Below are positions 17,868 through 27,436 of a DNA stretch of 64,000 bases, in pieces. Both the position numbers and the translations under genes were made by a program. Under the pieces are notes generated by a model. The model did no database searches. It saw nothing but the letters and a program-made list of their open reading frames with translations, and was not told the DNA's origin. How positions within the stretch are numbered: the stretch's first letter is position 1; every line of letters starts with the position of its first letter. Source of the DNA: Coprothermobacteraceae bacterium (GTDB taxonomy: Bacteria > Coprothermobacterota > Coprothermobacteria > Coprothermobacterales > Coprothermobacteraceae). Location of the stretch: contig JABLWY010000001.1 in assembly GCA_013178255.1 (NCBI GenBank), positions 800,503 through 864,502 of the forward strand, read 5' to 3'.

Positions 17868-18385
17868 GGTTGTTCTTTGGGGTACGCGTGCCACCAGAGT
17901 TGGCCGCGTTTTACGCTGACGTTCTCCTACCCAAGATGTCGAAGGAAGTACAGGGTAAGTTCGTGGAACCTGAAAACCTTCATGTTACCGTGTTATTCCT
18001 TGGCGAGGTGCCAGAGGTTTACTTTGACGAAAAGGTTACGGATTTGCTGCGCAGTATCAGTCGTTTTGAAACCAAAGCCCAAGGCTATGGCTACTTTGGA
18101 AGACCTCCTAGGGTGGCGTTTATGAACGTAACAGATGGTTTGGATGGCTTCAGAGCTGTGCACGATGCCGTTTGTGCGGGGACAGGGATCAACGACCCCA
18201 AGTTCGCTCCCCATATCACGCTGGTAAGGTTCAAGAAGCCGCCTTACAACTTGGAACGACTCATATCCGCGCTACCCATTCAAGAGTTCAGGTGGACTGT
18301 AGACAAAGTAACTTTGTTTGAATCACAACTGACTAGCAAGGGTCCCATATACAGCGTAGTTAAAGACTACGCCTTGATTGGTTAG
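17864..18385 (+). CDS. thpR: RNA 2',3'-cyclic phosphodiesterase (2H family, LigT/ThpR)
   Basis: A 173-residue 2H phosphoesterase. The two catalytic HxT motifs are HVTVLFLG and HITLVRFK, spaced as in LigT/ThpR. The start MRLFFGVRVPPEL matches the family. ATG 17864 overlaps the pncC stop, and GGGTGG precedes it. The natural substrate in bacteria is unsettled. Its place between pncC and recA is typical of LigT genes in several phyla. Confidence 0.88.
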   Translation: MRLFFGVRVPPELAAFYADVLLPKMSKEVQGKFVEPENLHVTVLFLGEVPEVYFDEKVTDLLRSISRFETKAQGYGYFGRPPRVAFMNVTDGLDGFRAVHDAVCAGTGINDPKFAPHITLVRFKKPPYNLERLISALPIQEFRWTVDKVTLFESQLTSKGPIYSVVKDYALIG

Positions 18386-18389
18386 GCAT

Positions 18390-18395
18390 TATAAT
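18390..18395 (+). promoter_or_regulatory. Putative -10 box of recA
   Basis: TATAAT lies in the 31-nt gap before recA, the first real gap in the operon since clpX. No LexA/SOS-type palindrome or good -35 box is visible. Confidence 0.5.
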
Positions 18396-18416
18396 TAACA
18401 CAAAGGAGGATAACGT

Positions 18417-19433
18417 ATGGACTTGAACGATAGACAGAAAGCCCTCCAAGGTACTGTGCAGTATGTAGAAAAGCGCTTTGGAAAGGGTTCACTCATGCGC
18501 CTAGGTGAGTCAGGTGGTCGACTACAGGTAGAAACCATATCCACGGGTGCGCTGACGTTGGATTTAGCACTTGGTGTGGGTGGTATTCCTAGAGGCCGCA
18601 TAACTGAAATATACGGCCCTGAGGGGTCAGGCAAGACGACCCTTGCTTTGCACATAATAGCGAACGCTCAGAAGAATGAGGGGACTGCTGTTTTCATCGA
18701 CGCTGAGCATGCTCTGGACCCCATATATGCGAGCAAGCTGGGCGTGGACGTAGACAATCTTTACATCTCGCAGCCTGATTATGGTGAGCAGGCATTAGAG
18801 ATTGCAGAGGAATTGAGCAAGAGCGGAGCCGTAGACGTTATAGTCATTGACTCGGTGGCGGCTTTGGTTCCAAAAGCTGAGTTAGACGGGGAAATTGGAG
18901 ACGCATTCATGGGGCTCCAAGCAAGGCTGATGTCGCAGGCGCTCAGGAAACTGACGGGCATAGCCTCGAAAACGGGCACTGCACTGGTTTTCTTGAACCA
19001 ACTAAGAGAGAAAGTGGGCATAACCTTTGGCAACCCTGAGGTGACTCCAGGCGGACGAGCGCTAAAATTCTTCGCTACGGTGCGCATGGAGCTAAGGAAG
19101 GTTGAGAACATTGGAGGCAGCGGTGAGGCAAGCGAGGGCGCTGTCATAAAGGCAAAAATAGTTAAGAACAAGTTGGCACCGCCATTTAGGACGGCAACTT
19201 TTGACTTATATTACGGCCGGGGCATATCTTGGACCTCGTCAGTGGTGGATGCTGCCCTGATAGCTGGTATTATCCAGAAGAGTGGCAGCTGGTATTCATA
19301 CAACGATGTCAGACTGGGCCAAGGAAAAGACAATGCCGTGGCGTTCCTAGAGGAACATACGGAAATGCTTGCAGAAATAGAGTCCGCTGTCAGGAGGTCG
19401 CTGCAGGAGTTGCCAGTTAAGCCAGAGATTTAG
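18417..19433 (+). CDS. recA: Recombinase RecA
   Basis: A 338-residue DNA strand-exchange ATPase. Walker [10 protein letters not shown] lies near 67-75, Walker B reads [12 protein letters not shown], and the L2 and filament regions are typical ([26 protein letters not shown]). No intein is present. ATG 18417 has the strong SD AAAGGAGG. recX follows after 3 nt. Confidence 0.98.
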   Translation: MDLNDRQKALQGTVQYVEKRFGKGSLMRLGESGGRLQVETISTGALTLDLALGVGGIPRGRITEIYGPEGSGKTTLALHIIANAQKNEGTAVFIDAEHALDPIYASKLGVDVDNLYISQPDYGEQALEIAEELSKSGAVDVIVIDSVAALVPKAELDGEIGDAFMGLQARLMSQALRKLTGIASKTGTALVFLNQLREKVGITFGNPEVTPGGRALKFFATVRMELRKVENIGGSGEASEGAVIKAKIVKNKLAPPFRTATFDLYYGRGISWTSSVVDAALIAGIIQKSGSWYSYNDVRLGQGKDNAVAFLEEHTEMLAEIESAVRRSLQELPVKPEI

Positions 19434-19436
19434 AGT

Positions 19437-19847
19437 ATGGCTGATTGTGAGAAGTTCTGGCACATGGTGATAATGCGCCTTTCCAAGAGGGACTATTCCA
19501 AGGCAGAGTTGTTGGCGAAGGTGCCTGCTGAGTGCGTTGACGTTATCAGCGCCAAACTAGACGAGATGTTCCCTGACTTAGACCAAAGGGTGGCGTCAAC
19601 GGAGGTTTCAAGAGCAGTGAGTTTGGGAAAGGGCCCGCTATACGTCAAGGAGCGCCTGTACCGCAGGCGCGTAGAGGCAGCGCCCGAGACGTACGATGCC
19701 ACAACATGGGGTGCAGCGCTTAGGCAAGCCCTAAGCAAAGCTAGGAGAAAGTACACAGACGACAAGAAAATAATGGAATTCCTGCTTAGGCAGGGATTCA
19801 CTTACGAAATGACGAGGCAACGCTTAAAGGAGGTCGAAGATCAATGA
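19437..19847 (+). CDS. recX: Regulatory protein RecX
   Basis: RecX binds RecA filaments and limits their activity. The 136-residue all-helical protein shows the RecX pattern RLSKRDYSKAEL, a central KGPLYVKERLYRR, and the final FLLRQGFTYEMTRQRLKE. Its position directly behind recA supports the call. The stop overlaps the rny start as ATGA. Confidence 0.87.
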   Translation: MADCEKFWHMVIMRLSKRDYSKAELLAKVPAECVDVISAKLDEMFPDLDQRVASTEVSRAVSLGKGPLYVKERLYRRRVEAAPETYDATTWGAALRQALSKARRKYTDDKKIMEFLLRQGFTYEMTRQRLKEVEDQ

Positions 19848-21397
19848 ATCTGATCATAGGTGTCATAGTTGGGTCAATACTGGGAGCAGTGGCTGCTTAC
19901 TTCTACGCATTTAGCGCCACGCGGTCGAGGGTGCAAGCGCTTGTAGCTAACGCCGAAGCGCAGGCTAAGGAAGTCATCGAGGCTGCCAGGGCTCAGGAGA
20001 AAAAGGCACAAGAGCGAGCTGAAGAGTTACTCAGGCAGGCACAAGAACAAGTCTCTCGGATGCTCGCTGAAACAACCAAGGAGCTCAAGGCGCGCAGAGA
20101 GCAGCTAGACAAGTTTGAACAGAGATTAGTCCAAAGGGAACAACAACTAGACAGGCGCATGGACTCTATAGAGGCCAAAGAAAAGAAGGCTGACCAAAAG
20201 CTTCAGGTTGCTGAGGAGAAGCTCAAATCGGCAGAAGCTTTCGAGCAGGAAGCCCTGCGCAAACTACAAGAGATTGCAGGCATGACTGTGGAGGAAGCCC
20301 AACAGTTCCTCTTCCAGAAACTGGAAGACGAGCTTAAAGAGGAAATTGGCCAAAAGATTCGAGAGTACGAGCAGATGTTCCAAGAGGAAGCCCAGAAGAG
20401 AGCTTCTGAAATAATGGTTATGGCCATGCAAAGGCTTGCCCTGGAGAAACCAGAGGACCCCGTCATATCCGTAGTTCAGTTGCCCAACGAAGAAATAAAG
20501 GGCAGAATTATAGGCCGCGAGGGAAGAAACATACGCACCTTTGAACGAATCACTGGAGTGGACCTCATCATCGACGATACCCCGGAAGTCGTGGTTGTCT
20601 CTTCTTTTGATCCGATTCGCCGAGAGATCGCACGCAGGACACTAGAGAAACTCATAGCGGACGGCCGCATCCAACCAGCCAGGATAGAGGAGATATACCT
20701 GAAAGAAAAGAGCGCCATAGAGGAAGAACTGATCCAGGCAGCAGACAGTGCTACGCGTGAGGTTGGCATAAGAGAAGTGCACCCTGAGCTCAAGCGCATC
20801 GTGGGTCAACTCAAGTTTCGCACATCCTACGGGCAGAACGTATTGCACCACTCCATAGAAGTGGGCATCATCGCAGGGATGCTAGCAAGTGAGCTGCACC
20901 TAGACACGCAAATAGCAAAACGTGCAGGCCTGCTCCACGACATAGGCAAAGCACTTGACCACGCCATCGAAGGGAGCCACGCCGTTATTGGAGCAGACGT
21001 AGCAAGAAAGTACAAAGAGAATCCATTGGTGGTCAACGCCATAGCTTCGCACCACAACGAAGTGCCACAGGAGAGTGTGTACGCTGTGCTCGTACAGGTC
21101 GCTGACGCAATTAGCGCAGCTCGGCCGGGCGCGCGCAGGGAGAACTACGCAGCCTACATAAAGAGAGTACAGCAACTGGAGGAAATTGCTAAGTCGTTCC
21201 CGGGCGTGGAATCAGCGTTTGCAGTGCAGGCTGGACGTGAAATCAGGGTGATAGTTCAACCAGAGTTCGTAGGCGATTCAGAAGCCTATTCACTAGCGCG
21301 GGATATAGCGAAACGCATAGAAGAAGAACTGGTTTACCCTGGGCAGATAAAGGTCACTGTGGTTCGTGAAACAAGGGTTGCTGAATACGCAAAATGA
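19844..21397 (+). CDS. rny: Ribonuclease Y
   Basis: A membrane-anchored endoribonuclease that starts mRNA decay. An N-terminal transmembrane helix (LIIGVIVGSILGAVAAYF) is followed by a long charged coiled coil to about 200. A KH domain (GRIIGREGRNIRTFE, about 220-280) and an HD domain (HHSIEVG, LLHDIGK near 363) complete the 517 residues. Its neighbours recX and ymdB match the usual order in Firmicutes and relatives. Confidence 0.97.
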   Translation: MNLIIGVIVGSILGAVAAYFYAFSATRSRVQALVANAEAQAKEVIEAARAQEKKAQERAEELLRQAQEQVSRMLAETTKELKARREQLDKFEQRLVQREQQLDRRMDSIEAKEKKADQKLQVAEEKLKSAEAFEQEALRKLQEIAGMTVEEAQQFLFQKLEDELKEEIGQKIREYEQMFQEEAQKRASEIMVMAMQRLALEKPEDPVISVVQLPNEEIKGRIIGREGRNIRTFERITGVDLIIDDTPEVVVVSSFDPIRREIARRTLEKLIADGRIQPARIEEIYLKEKSAIEEELIQAADSATREVGIREVHPELKRIVGQLKFRTSYGQNVLHHSIEVGIIAGMLASELHLDTQIAKRAGLLHDIGKALDHAIEGSHAVIGADVARKYKENPLVVNAIASHHNEVPQESVYAVLVQVADAISAARPGARRENYAAYIKRVQQLEEIAKSFPGVESAFAVQAGREIRVIVQPEFVGDSEAYSLARDIAKRIEEELVYPGQIKVTVVRETRVAEYAK

Positions 21398-22152
21398 GAA
21401 TACTCTTCTTTGGCGACGTGGTGGGTGAGCCAGGCCGTAAGGCGGTCAGGATTTTGACCTCCAAGTGGAGGGTTGAATATCAGGTAGACCTTGTGGTCGC
21501 TAACGGCGAGAACTCCGCCGGCGGCCTGGGCATCAATAGAAAGGCAGTGGAAGAACTTTTAGATGCCGGTGTGGATGTGATTACCACAGGTAACCACGCT
21601 TTTCACTGGAAAGAGTGGGAAGAGGTCTATAGGGACTACCCCATGGTGTTGTTCCCCGCCAACTACCCAGGGATGTTAGAACGTTCCTATTACATAAAGG
21701 ATGGTGTAGCAGTGGTGTCACTGCAGGGAAGGGTGTTCATGGATTGCATTGATAACCCGTTCCCCGCTATCGACCGTGTACTAGAAGAACTGTCAGCTGC
21801 TAGATGGCGTATAGTCGACTTTCATGCAGAGGCAACTAGCGAAAAGTTGGCTATGGCATATTACTTGGACGGTAGGGTTGACGCTGTCTTGGGCACACAC
21901 ACCCATGTGCAGACAGCAGATGAGCGGGTGTTCCCGCAAGGAACCCTGTACATAACGGATGTCGGCATGACGGGCCCCATAGAGAACTCCATACTAGGCA
22001 TGGACAAGGATACCGTCATACCTACGTTCATTACCAACCGGCCCATGAGGTTCAGGATTGCCTCAGGTCCCGTGCTAGTAAACGCCGTATTGGTTGACAT
22101 AGACCGAGACCGTTCCATAACCAGGATCAACTACGTGTGGGCGGAGGGCTAA
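21394..22152 (+). CDS. ymdB: YmdB-family metallophosphoesterase
   Basis: A binuclear-metal phosphodiesterase; YmdB relatives hydrolyse cyclic nucleotides. The 252-residue protein has GDVVGEPGR, NGENSAGG, TTGNHAFHW and GTHTHVQTAD, all family metal-site motifs. It overlaps rny by ATGA, the conserved rny-ymdB pairing. No membrane segment is seen. Confidence 0.92.
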   Translation: MRILFFGDVVGEPGRKAVRILTSKWRVEYQVDLVVANGENSAGGLGINRKAVEELLDAGVDVITTGNHAFHWKEWEEVYRDYPMVLFPANYPGMLERSYYIKDGVAVVSLQGRVFMDCIDNPFPAIDRVLEELSAARWRIVDFHAEATSEKLAMAYYLDGRVDAVLGTHTHVQTADERVFPQGTLYITDVGMTGPIENSILGMDKDTVIPTFITNRPMRFRIASGPVLVNAVLVDIDRDRSITRINYVWAEG

Positions 22153-22155
22153 GTG

Positions 22156-23436
22156 GTGAAGTACTACATCTTCACATATGGTTGTCAAATGAACAAAAAT
22201 GACAGCGAAATGATCAGCGGGCTGCTCGAACGAGAGGGCTGGGAACCTTCCAAAGACGTCAAGGATGCCGACCTGATTATCATAAACACTTGCTCAGTAA
22301 GGTTGCATGCAGAAGAACGTGCTATTGGTACTATCTCTGCCCTAAAGAGGCTAGGGAAGCGAGTAGTCGTGATGGGTTGTATTGCTGAGGTAAGGGGTTC
22401 TGAGTTAATGGAGCGTTTCCCCCACGTACAAGCAGTGGTGGGACCATGTCACGAAACGGAAATACCCAACATCCTGCAAGGTGAAAGGCAGATTCTTGTA
22501 GGCGATCGCCCAGTGGACTTCAGCAAGTACTTGGTATCAGCCCGAAACAAAGCTCACTCTGTGTTCGTTAGCATAATGAAAGGCTGCGACGACTTTTGCA
22601 CATACTGCATCGTACCGTACACGAGGGGACGGGTTCAATCAAGGCCTCCTCAATCAGTGATTGACGAAGTAAAGGCTGCCGTGGATAACGGGGCCGTAGA
22701 AGTCACGTTGCTGGGCCAAAACGTCAATGACTACGGGAAAGACTTAGATGGCTGGAACTTTACCAAATTGGTGGAAAAGGTTGCCGAGATACCTGAGTTA
22801 CGGAGGATAAGGTTTACTTCTCCGCACCCTGCAAACTTCAGCAAAGCTGACATTGATGCTCTGACAGACATTAATAAGGTGATGCCCTACTTCCATCTGC
22901 CCCTCCAGTCAGGCGACGACGAGATCCTCAGGTTGATGAACAGAAAATACACTACCCGGGATTTCGCTGAATTGGTGGAGCATATCCGCACAAGAGTCCC
23001 AAGCGTAGCCATAGGCACGGACCTCATTGTAGCGTATCCAGGTGAAACTGAACGACACTTTGAGGCGACAAAGAGATTCCTGGAGAGCATGCGCTTCGAC
23101 ATGGTTTATATGGCAATCTTCTCGCCGAGGCCTGGAACACCTGCTGCACGCATGGTAGACAGCTTCGTACCAGAAGCTGAAGCAAAGGCAAGATATGATG
23201 AACTACTGGCTATGCAGGAGCGCATTTCTTACGAGATAAACCAGACCTACGTGGGAAGTGTACAAGAAGTCCTCGTGGATGAGCAAGATAAGAAGTCTGG
23301 TAAGTACATAGGCCGCACGCCCACGAACAAGACTGTGGTGTTCGCGAGTAGGGCGCACATTGAACCGGGCACTTTCGTTTCAGTCCGCATAAACAGTGCG
23401 AAGTCATGGGTGCTTTATGGACAAACTCCTGATTAG
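22156..23436 (+). CDS. miaB: tRNA-2-methylthio-N6-dimethylallyladenosine synthase MiaB
   Basis: A radical-SAM methylthiotransferase acting on i6A37 of tRNA. The N-terminal motif FTYGCQMN and the radical-SAM motif CDDFCTYC (near 144-151) followed by IVPYTRG are MiaB-specific. A C-terminal TRAM domain follows. Two in-frame GTG codons (22153, 22156) could start it; the second has better spacing to GGAGGG at 22143-22148. It acts after MiaA, whose gene overlaps its 3' end. Confidence 0.94.
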   Translation: MKYYIFTYGCQMNKNDSEMISGLLEREGWEPSKDVKDADLIIINTCSVRLHAEERAIGTISALKRLGKRVVVMGCIAEVRGSELMERFPHVQAVVGPCHETEIPNILQGERQILVGDRPVDFSKYLVSARNKAHSVFVSIMKGCDDFCTYCIVPYTRGRVQSRPPQSVIDEVKAAVDNGAVEVTLLGQNVNDYGKDLDGWNFTKLVEKVAEIPELRRIRFTSPHPANFSKADIDALTDINKVMPYFHLPLQSGDDEILRLMNRKYTTRDFAELVEHIRTRVPSVAIGTDLIVAYPGETERHFEATKRFLESMRFDMVYMAIFSPRPGTPAARMVDSFVPEAEAKARYDELLAMQERISYEINQTYVGSVQEVLVDEQDKKSGKYIGRTPTNKTVVFASRAHIEPGTFVSVRINSAKSWVLYGQTPD

Positions 23437-24352
23437 TATTCTGGGCCCCACTGGTGTTGGTAAAACAGCCCTAGCTCTGAGGCTGGCGGAACTCATGTCA
23501 AACGCTGAGATAATCTCGGTCGACACCGGTTCTTTCTACCGCGACACCAACGTGGGAACAGCTAAGCCCACACCAGAGGAGCGCCTTTCCCATAAACACT
23601 GGTTCATAGATGTGCTGGATTGCCATCAGACGTATTCGGTGGCGTCTTTTGTAGAGGATGCAACCCAAACGATCCAAACAATGTGGCAGCAAGGCAAGAT
23701 CCCTATGATAGTTGCAGGAACACTGTACTACTACTACGCTCTGACTGGCAAAATAGGCTATGCCAACATCCCCCCTATGGAGCCCGTACGTCAGTTATTG
23801 GAGCGCGAACTGAACGAGTTCGGTGAGGAATACTTGCGGAACAAGCTCCGTAACATAGACCCTGACAGAGAGTCAGCCATACGGCGAGGCGATCACAAGA
23901 GGCTCATCAGGGCCCTGGAAATAGCGTGCGCTGGTGTAAAACCTTCGCAAGCCATAAAGAAAAATGACTTGGGATCTCACCTGAGCATAAGAGTAGGGCT
24001 GCGTATGCCTCGAGAAGCCTATAGGAGCGCTCTCAGGCAGCGCGTCAAGGCGATGCTGATGAACGGACTTGTGCAGGAAGTGGAGCGGCTCCGTGCACAA
24101 GGTAAGACCTGCGAAATGCCTTGTTTATCGCAGATTGGCTACAAGGAAGTCTGCGCATACCTTGATGGCGGGATCAAGACTATGGAGGAACTCGAGGAAC
24201 GTATCTTTGTCAGGCATTGGGACTATGCCAAGAGGCAAATGACGTGGTTGAGAAAAGACCAAGAGTTGATGTGGTTCGAACACGACGGCGATGTTAACGC
24301 TGTTATGCAGGAGGTCTGGGTCCATGTCAAGAACACCTGCGGAAATTGCTAA
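23417..24352 (+). CDS. miaA: tRNA dimethylallyltransferase MiaA
   Basis: MiaA transfers the dimethylallyl group to A37 of tRNAs reading UNN codons, making the MiaB substrate. The P-loop GPTGVGKT is near 9-16, with [16 protein letters not shown] following; this is a variant of the usual DSMQVYRgldIGTAKP. It has 311 residues. ATG 23417 gives the clean start [10 protein letters not shown]. The gene lies 20 nt inside miaB, with no mutS/mutL between the two as in many Firmicutes. Confidence 0.9.
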   Translation: MDKLLISILGPTGVGKTALALRLAELMSNAEIISVDTGSFYRDTNVGTAKPTPEERLSHKHWFIDVLDCHQTYSVASFVEDATQTIQTMWQQGKIPMIVAGTLYYYYALTGKIGYANIPPMEPVRQLLERELNEFGEEYLRNKLRNIDPDRESAIRRGDHKRLIRALEIACAGVKPSQAIKKNDLGSHLSIRVGLRMPREAYRSALRQRVKAMLMNGLVQEVERLRAQGKTCEMPCLSQIGYKEVCAYLDGGIKTMEELEERIFVRHWDYAKRQMTWLRKDQELMWFEHDGDVNAVMQEVWVHVKNTCGNC

Positions 24353-25421
24353 GGAAAACACGGCAAGACTTCTAAAAGCTTTTCGAGCAGCCAAGGTTGC
24401 CGAAAGTGACTTGTGGGGATCAACGGGCTACGGTTTAGATGACGTGGGCCGCACGAAGTTAGAGGCTGTGTACGCCGACTATTTTGGCGCCGAAGCCGCA
24501 CTCGTAAGGCCACAGATTGTATCAGGCACGCACGCAGCATATCTGATTGCACGAGCCCTGAACTTACAGGTCGGAACTACTGTTTTTTGCCCCTTCAGGC
24601 CATACGAGAGTGTTTTCCATAACATAACACCTCTATTAGGCCAGACTGTGGTTTGGGATGGGACAGGCACTACACGAGGAGACTATCTGTGGTTACAGAG
24701 GTCAGGTGGCTATACGTGGAACCAAGGGCTCAACATTGATGAGTTGGCTGACTTAATTCGTACCTTTAAGGGTAACAATCCTAACGGTCTGGTCATAGTG
24801 GACAACTGCTATGGGGAGTTTGTGGAAGAAGTTGAGCCGACATCGGTGGGTGCTGACCTCGTTTTTGGGTCACTCATCAAGAACCCTGGAGGCACAATAA
24901 CGCCCACGGGTGGTTACGTGGTCGGTAAGGCAGACTTAGTAGCTAAAGTCGCTGAAGCACTTTATGGACCTGCCTTGGGTAGCGAACAGGGCTCCACGGG
25001 TAGTTTTGTCAGGGAAGCTCTACAAGGCTTATTCTTGGGTCAATTACTAACGTTCAATGCAATTCTGGGAAAACTCATACTGTTAGAACAGCTAGCCAAC
25101 ACCCTCAAAGAAAGGACTCCATTTGCTGACATCATCGTCAGAACAAGGTGGGGCGATCTAGAAACCCAACTTGCTGCGGCAAGAGTAGTCCAGCGTATGG
25201 GTCCGATCAACAGCCACGTGACCCCAGAACCGTTCTCTATGGCAGGTTATGAGAATCCCATAGTGATGGCATGGACAGGTTTTGTGCAAGGAGAGTCGTT
25301 GTCGTTGAGCGCCGATGCTGAGGTTGCTGAACCCTACATGCTGTTCATACAACCCGGTGTAAATGTTTTTGTCGCAGAAATGCTAGCCACAGAATTGAAG
25401 CAACTGGTATCTATGTGTTAA
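24324..25421 (+). CDS. ynbB: PLP-dependent aluminium-resistance/YnbB-family protein (methionine gamma-lyase-like)
   Basis: A 365-residue fold-type I PLP protein of the family often annotated as aluminium resistance or methionine gamma-lyase family. The PLP lysine is expected in FGSLIKNPGGTITPTGGYV. The motifs GYGLDDVGR, RPQIVSGTHA and VVDNCYGEFVE are typical. ATG 24324 has GAGG about 9 nt upstream and lies 29 nt inside miaA. The miaA-ynbB pairing is conserved in Firmicutes. Its true substrate is not known to me. Confidence 0.85.
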   Translation: MSRTPAEIAKENTARLLKAFRAAKVAESDLWGSTGYGLDDVGRTKLEAVYADYFGAEAALVRPQIVSGTHAAYLIARALNLQVGTTVFCPFRPYESVFHNITPLLGQTVVWDGTGTTRGDYLWLQRSGGYTWNQGLNIDELADLIRTFKGNNPNGLVIVDNCYGEFVEEVEPTSVGADLVFGSLIKNPGGTITPTGGYVVGKADLVAKVAEALYGPALGSEQGSTGSFVREALQGLFLGQLLTFNAILGKLILLEQLANTLKERTPFADIIVRTRWGDLETQLAAARVVQRMGPINSHVTPEPFSMAGYENPIVMAWTGFVQGESLSLSADAEVAEPYMLFIQPGVNVFVAEMLATELKQLVSMC

Positions 25422-25438
25422 TATATTTACGAACAAAC

Positions 25439-25513
25439 GGGTGCGTAGCTCAGTGGTAGAGCGCTACTCTGACACAGTAGAGGTCGAAGGTTCGATTCCT
25501 TCCGCACCCACCA
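25439..25513 (+). tRNA. tRNA-Val (GAC anticodon)
   Basis: The acceptor GGGTGCG/CGCACCC and the anticodon arm CTACT-CTGACAC-AGTAG give GAC. CCA is encoded. A TATATT at 25422-25427 may be its -10 box. thrS starts 28 nt downstream with no terminator between. Confidence 0.95.
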
Positions 25514-25540
25514 TTTGTCTATCACAACGGGGTGATGAGG

Positions 25541-27436
25541 ATGAATTCCCACGACGTTGGCTTGAACCCAGGAGAACTTTACGAAGTTTCAGACATCATC
25601 AAGAAACTCGGCGCTAATTTCGTTGGCATAGTAACAAACGGTTTGCTCTACCTACCCGGAGAACGGGTTGCCTTGGGTGACACCGTAGAAGGTATAACCG
25701 CAGACGAGGCTCTGGACATACTCAGACATTCGACTGCGCACTTGATGGCGCATGCTGTGAAGTCGTTGATCAGGGATGCCAAGTTAGGCATCGGTCCCGC
25801 GATTGAGAATGGCTTCTATTATGACATTTACACCAAGGAGAAAATAACTGAAGATACCCTCCAACTCGTAGAAGGGAAAATGAGGGAACTCGCTGAAGCA
25901 AGACTCCCTGTGCAACGTCAGGTCTTGTCGAAGGACGCAGCCATTGAATTGTTCAGTTCATTGGGCGAAACCTTCAAATTGGAACTCATCGATGACATAG
26001 AGGGTGATGAGGTTAGTGTCTATCGACAAGGCGACTTTGTCGATCTGTGCCGTGGCCCTCACGTCAGCAACACCGCCCACATAAAGCACTTCAAGCTTCT
26101 CAGCATAAGCGGTGCTTACTGGCGTGGCGACGAGAATCGTGAGCAACTAACACGCATATACGGTACTGCATTTTGGACAGATGAGGACCTTCGAGAGTAC
26201 CTCCACAACTTAGAAGAAGCTGAAAAGCGGGATCACAGAAAAATAGGTAGACAACTGGACTTGTTTTCCATAAATGAGGATATCGGACCGGGCTTAATTC
26301 TTTGGCATCCCAATGGAGCTATCATTCGCAAGGAAATAGAGGACTATTGGCGCAACGTTCATTTGGAAAAGGGATACCAGTTTGTTTACTCGCCACACGT
26401 GGCGAGAACGAGACTTTGGGAGATCTCGGGGCATTTAGGCTTCTACAAAGAGAACATGTATCCGCCCATGGAGCTCGAAAACCAGACCTACTTGGTGAAA
26501 CCTATGAACTGCCCGTTCCACGTTCAGATATACAAAGCAAAGACCCGCAGCTACAGGGAACTTCCATTGCGCTTTGCCGAACTCGGAACTGTGTATAGGT
26601 TCGAGAGAAGCGGAGTCTTGCACGGCTTGTTGAGAGTTAGAGGCTTTACTCAAGATGATGCCCATGTATTCTGCACTAGAGAACAGGTAGAGGACGAAGT
26701 CACCGACATCATGGAGCTCGCACTAGATATGTACAGGCTCTTTGGGTTCGAAAACCTCAAAATAGAGCTGTCAGTAAGGGACCCGATGAACAAAGACAAG
26801 TACGTTGGCGAAGACGACGTCTGGGAGTTGGCAGAAAAAGCACTGGAAAATGCATTGAAGCGTGCGGGCAAGGAGTACGTTGTAGCTGAAGGCGAAGCAA
26901 AGTTCTATGGCCCAGCCATTGATATCAAAGTCAGAGATGCAATAGGCAGGTATTGGCAAGGGCCGACCATACAAGTTGACTTTAACTTGCCAAGGCGTTT
27001 TGGCATGAAATATACAGGCAAAGATGGTAGGGAACATGAGCCTGTGATGATACACAGAGCTTTGCTAGGTTCTCTGGAGAGATTCTTTGCTCTGCTCATA
27101 GAGCAATACAGCGGTTGGTTCCCCCTATGGATTGCACCTGAACAAATACGAATTATCCCGATAACCGAAGAACAATTGGGTTACGCTCAGGAAGTTGCCG
27201 ACAAACTCCGTGAATTCAGGATCCGTATGGATGATGACACGGGGAGCAAGCTAGGCTACCGCATAAGGCAAGCGCAAATGGACAAAGTGCCCTATGTGCT
27301 CGTGATCGGAGCAAGAGAGGTGCAAGAGGGTCTCGTAGCGGTTAGGCATGGCGTCAAGGGGGATCTAGGTAAGATGGGCGTCGAGGAATTAGCCAAAATG
27401 CTTAGAGAGGAGATCAGGCAGAGAGCTCACTTATGA
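25541..27436 (+). CDS. thrS: Threonyl-tRNA synthetase
   Basis: A class II synthetase of 631 residues. A short, divergent TGS-like N-terminus precedes the editing domain, with zinc-site motif HSTAHLMAHAV and CRGPHV. The catalytic core shows MNCPFHVQIYK, the motif 2 region RFAELGTVYRFERSGVLHGLLRVRGF and GSLERFFALLIE. The anticodon-binding domain is C-terminal. ATG 25541 is chosen for the SD GGGGTGAT just upstream; GTG 25532 and ATG 25535 fall inside that SD. No T-box leader is present. Confidence 0.96.
   Translation: MNSHDVGLNPGELYEVSDIIKKLGANFVGIVTNGLLYLPGERVALGDTVEGITADEALDILRHSTAHLMAHAVKSLIRDAKLGIGPAIENGFYYDIYTKEKITEDTLQLVEGKMRELAEARLPVQRQVLSKDAAIELFSSLGETFKLELIDDIEGDEVSVYRQGDFVDLCRGPHVSNTAHIKHFKLLSISGAYWRGDENREQLTRIYGTAFWTDEDLREYLHNLEEAEKRDHRKIGRQLDLFSINEDIGPGLILWHPNGAIIRKEIEDYWRNVHLEKGYQFVYSPHVARTRLWEISGHLGFYKENMYPPMELENQTYLVKPMNCPFHVQIYKAKTRSYRELPLRFAELGTVYRFERSGVLHGLLRVRGFTQDDAHVFCTREQVEDEVTDIMELALDMYRLFGFENLKIELSVRDPMNKDKYVGEDDVWELAEKALENALKRAGKEYVVAEGEAKFYGPAIDIKVRDAIGRYWQGPTIQVDFNLPRRFGMKYTGKDGREHEPVMIHRALLGSLERFFALLIEQYSGWFPLWIAPEQIRIIPITEEQLGYAQEVADKLREFRIRMDDDTGSKLGYRIRQAQMDKVPYVLVIGAREVQEGLVAVRHGVKGDLGKMGVEELAKMLREEIRQRAHL

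Noticed and set aside
25514-25540. T-box or other riboswitch leader before thrS
   Set aside because: Only 27 nt separate tRNA-Val and the thrS start, and no T-box sequence is present.
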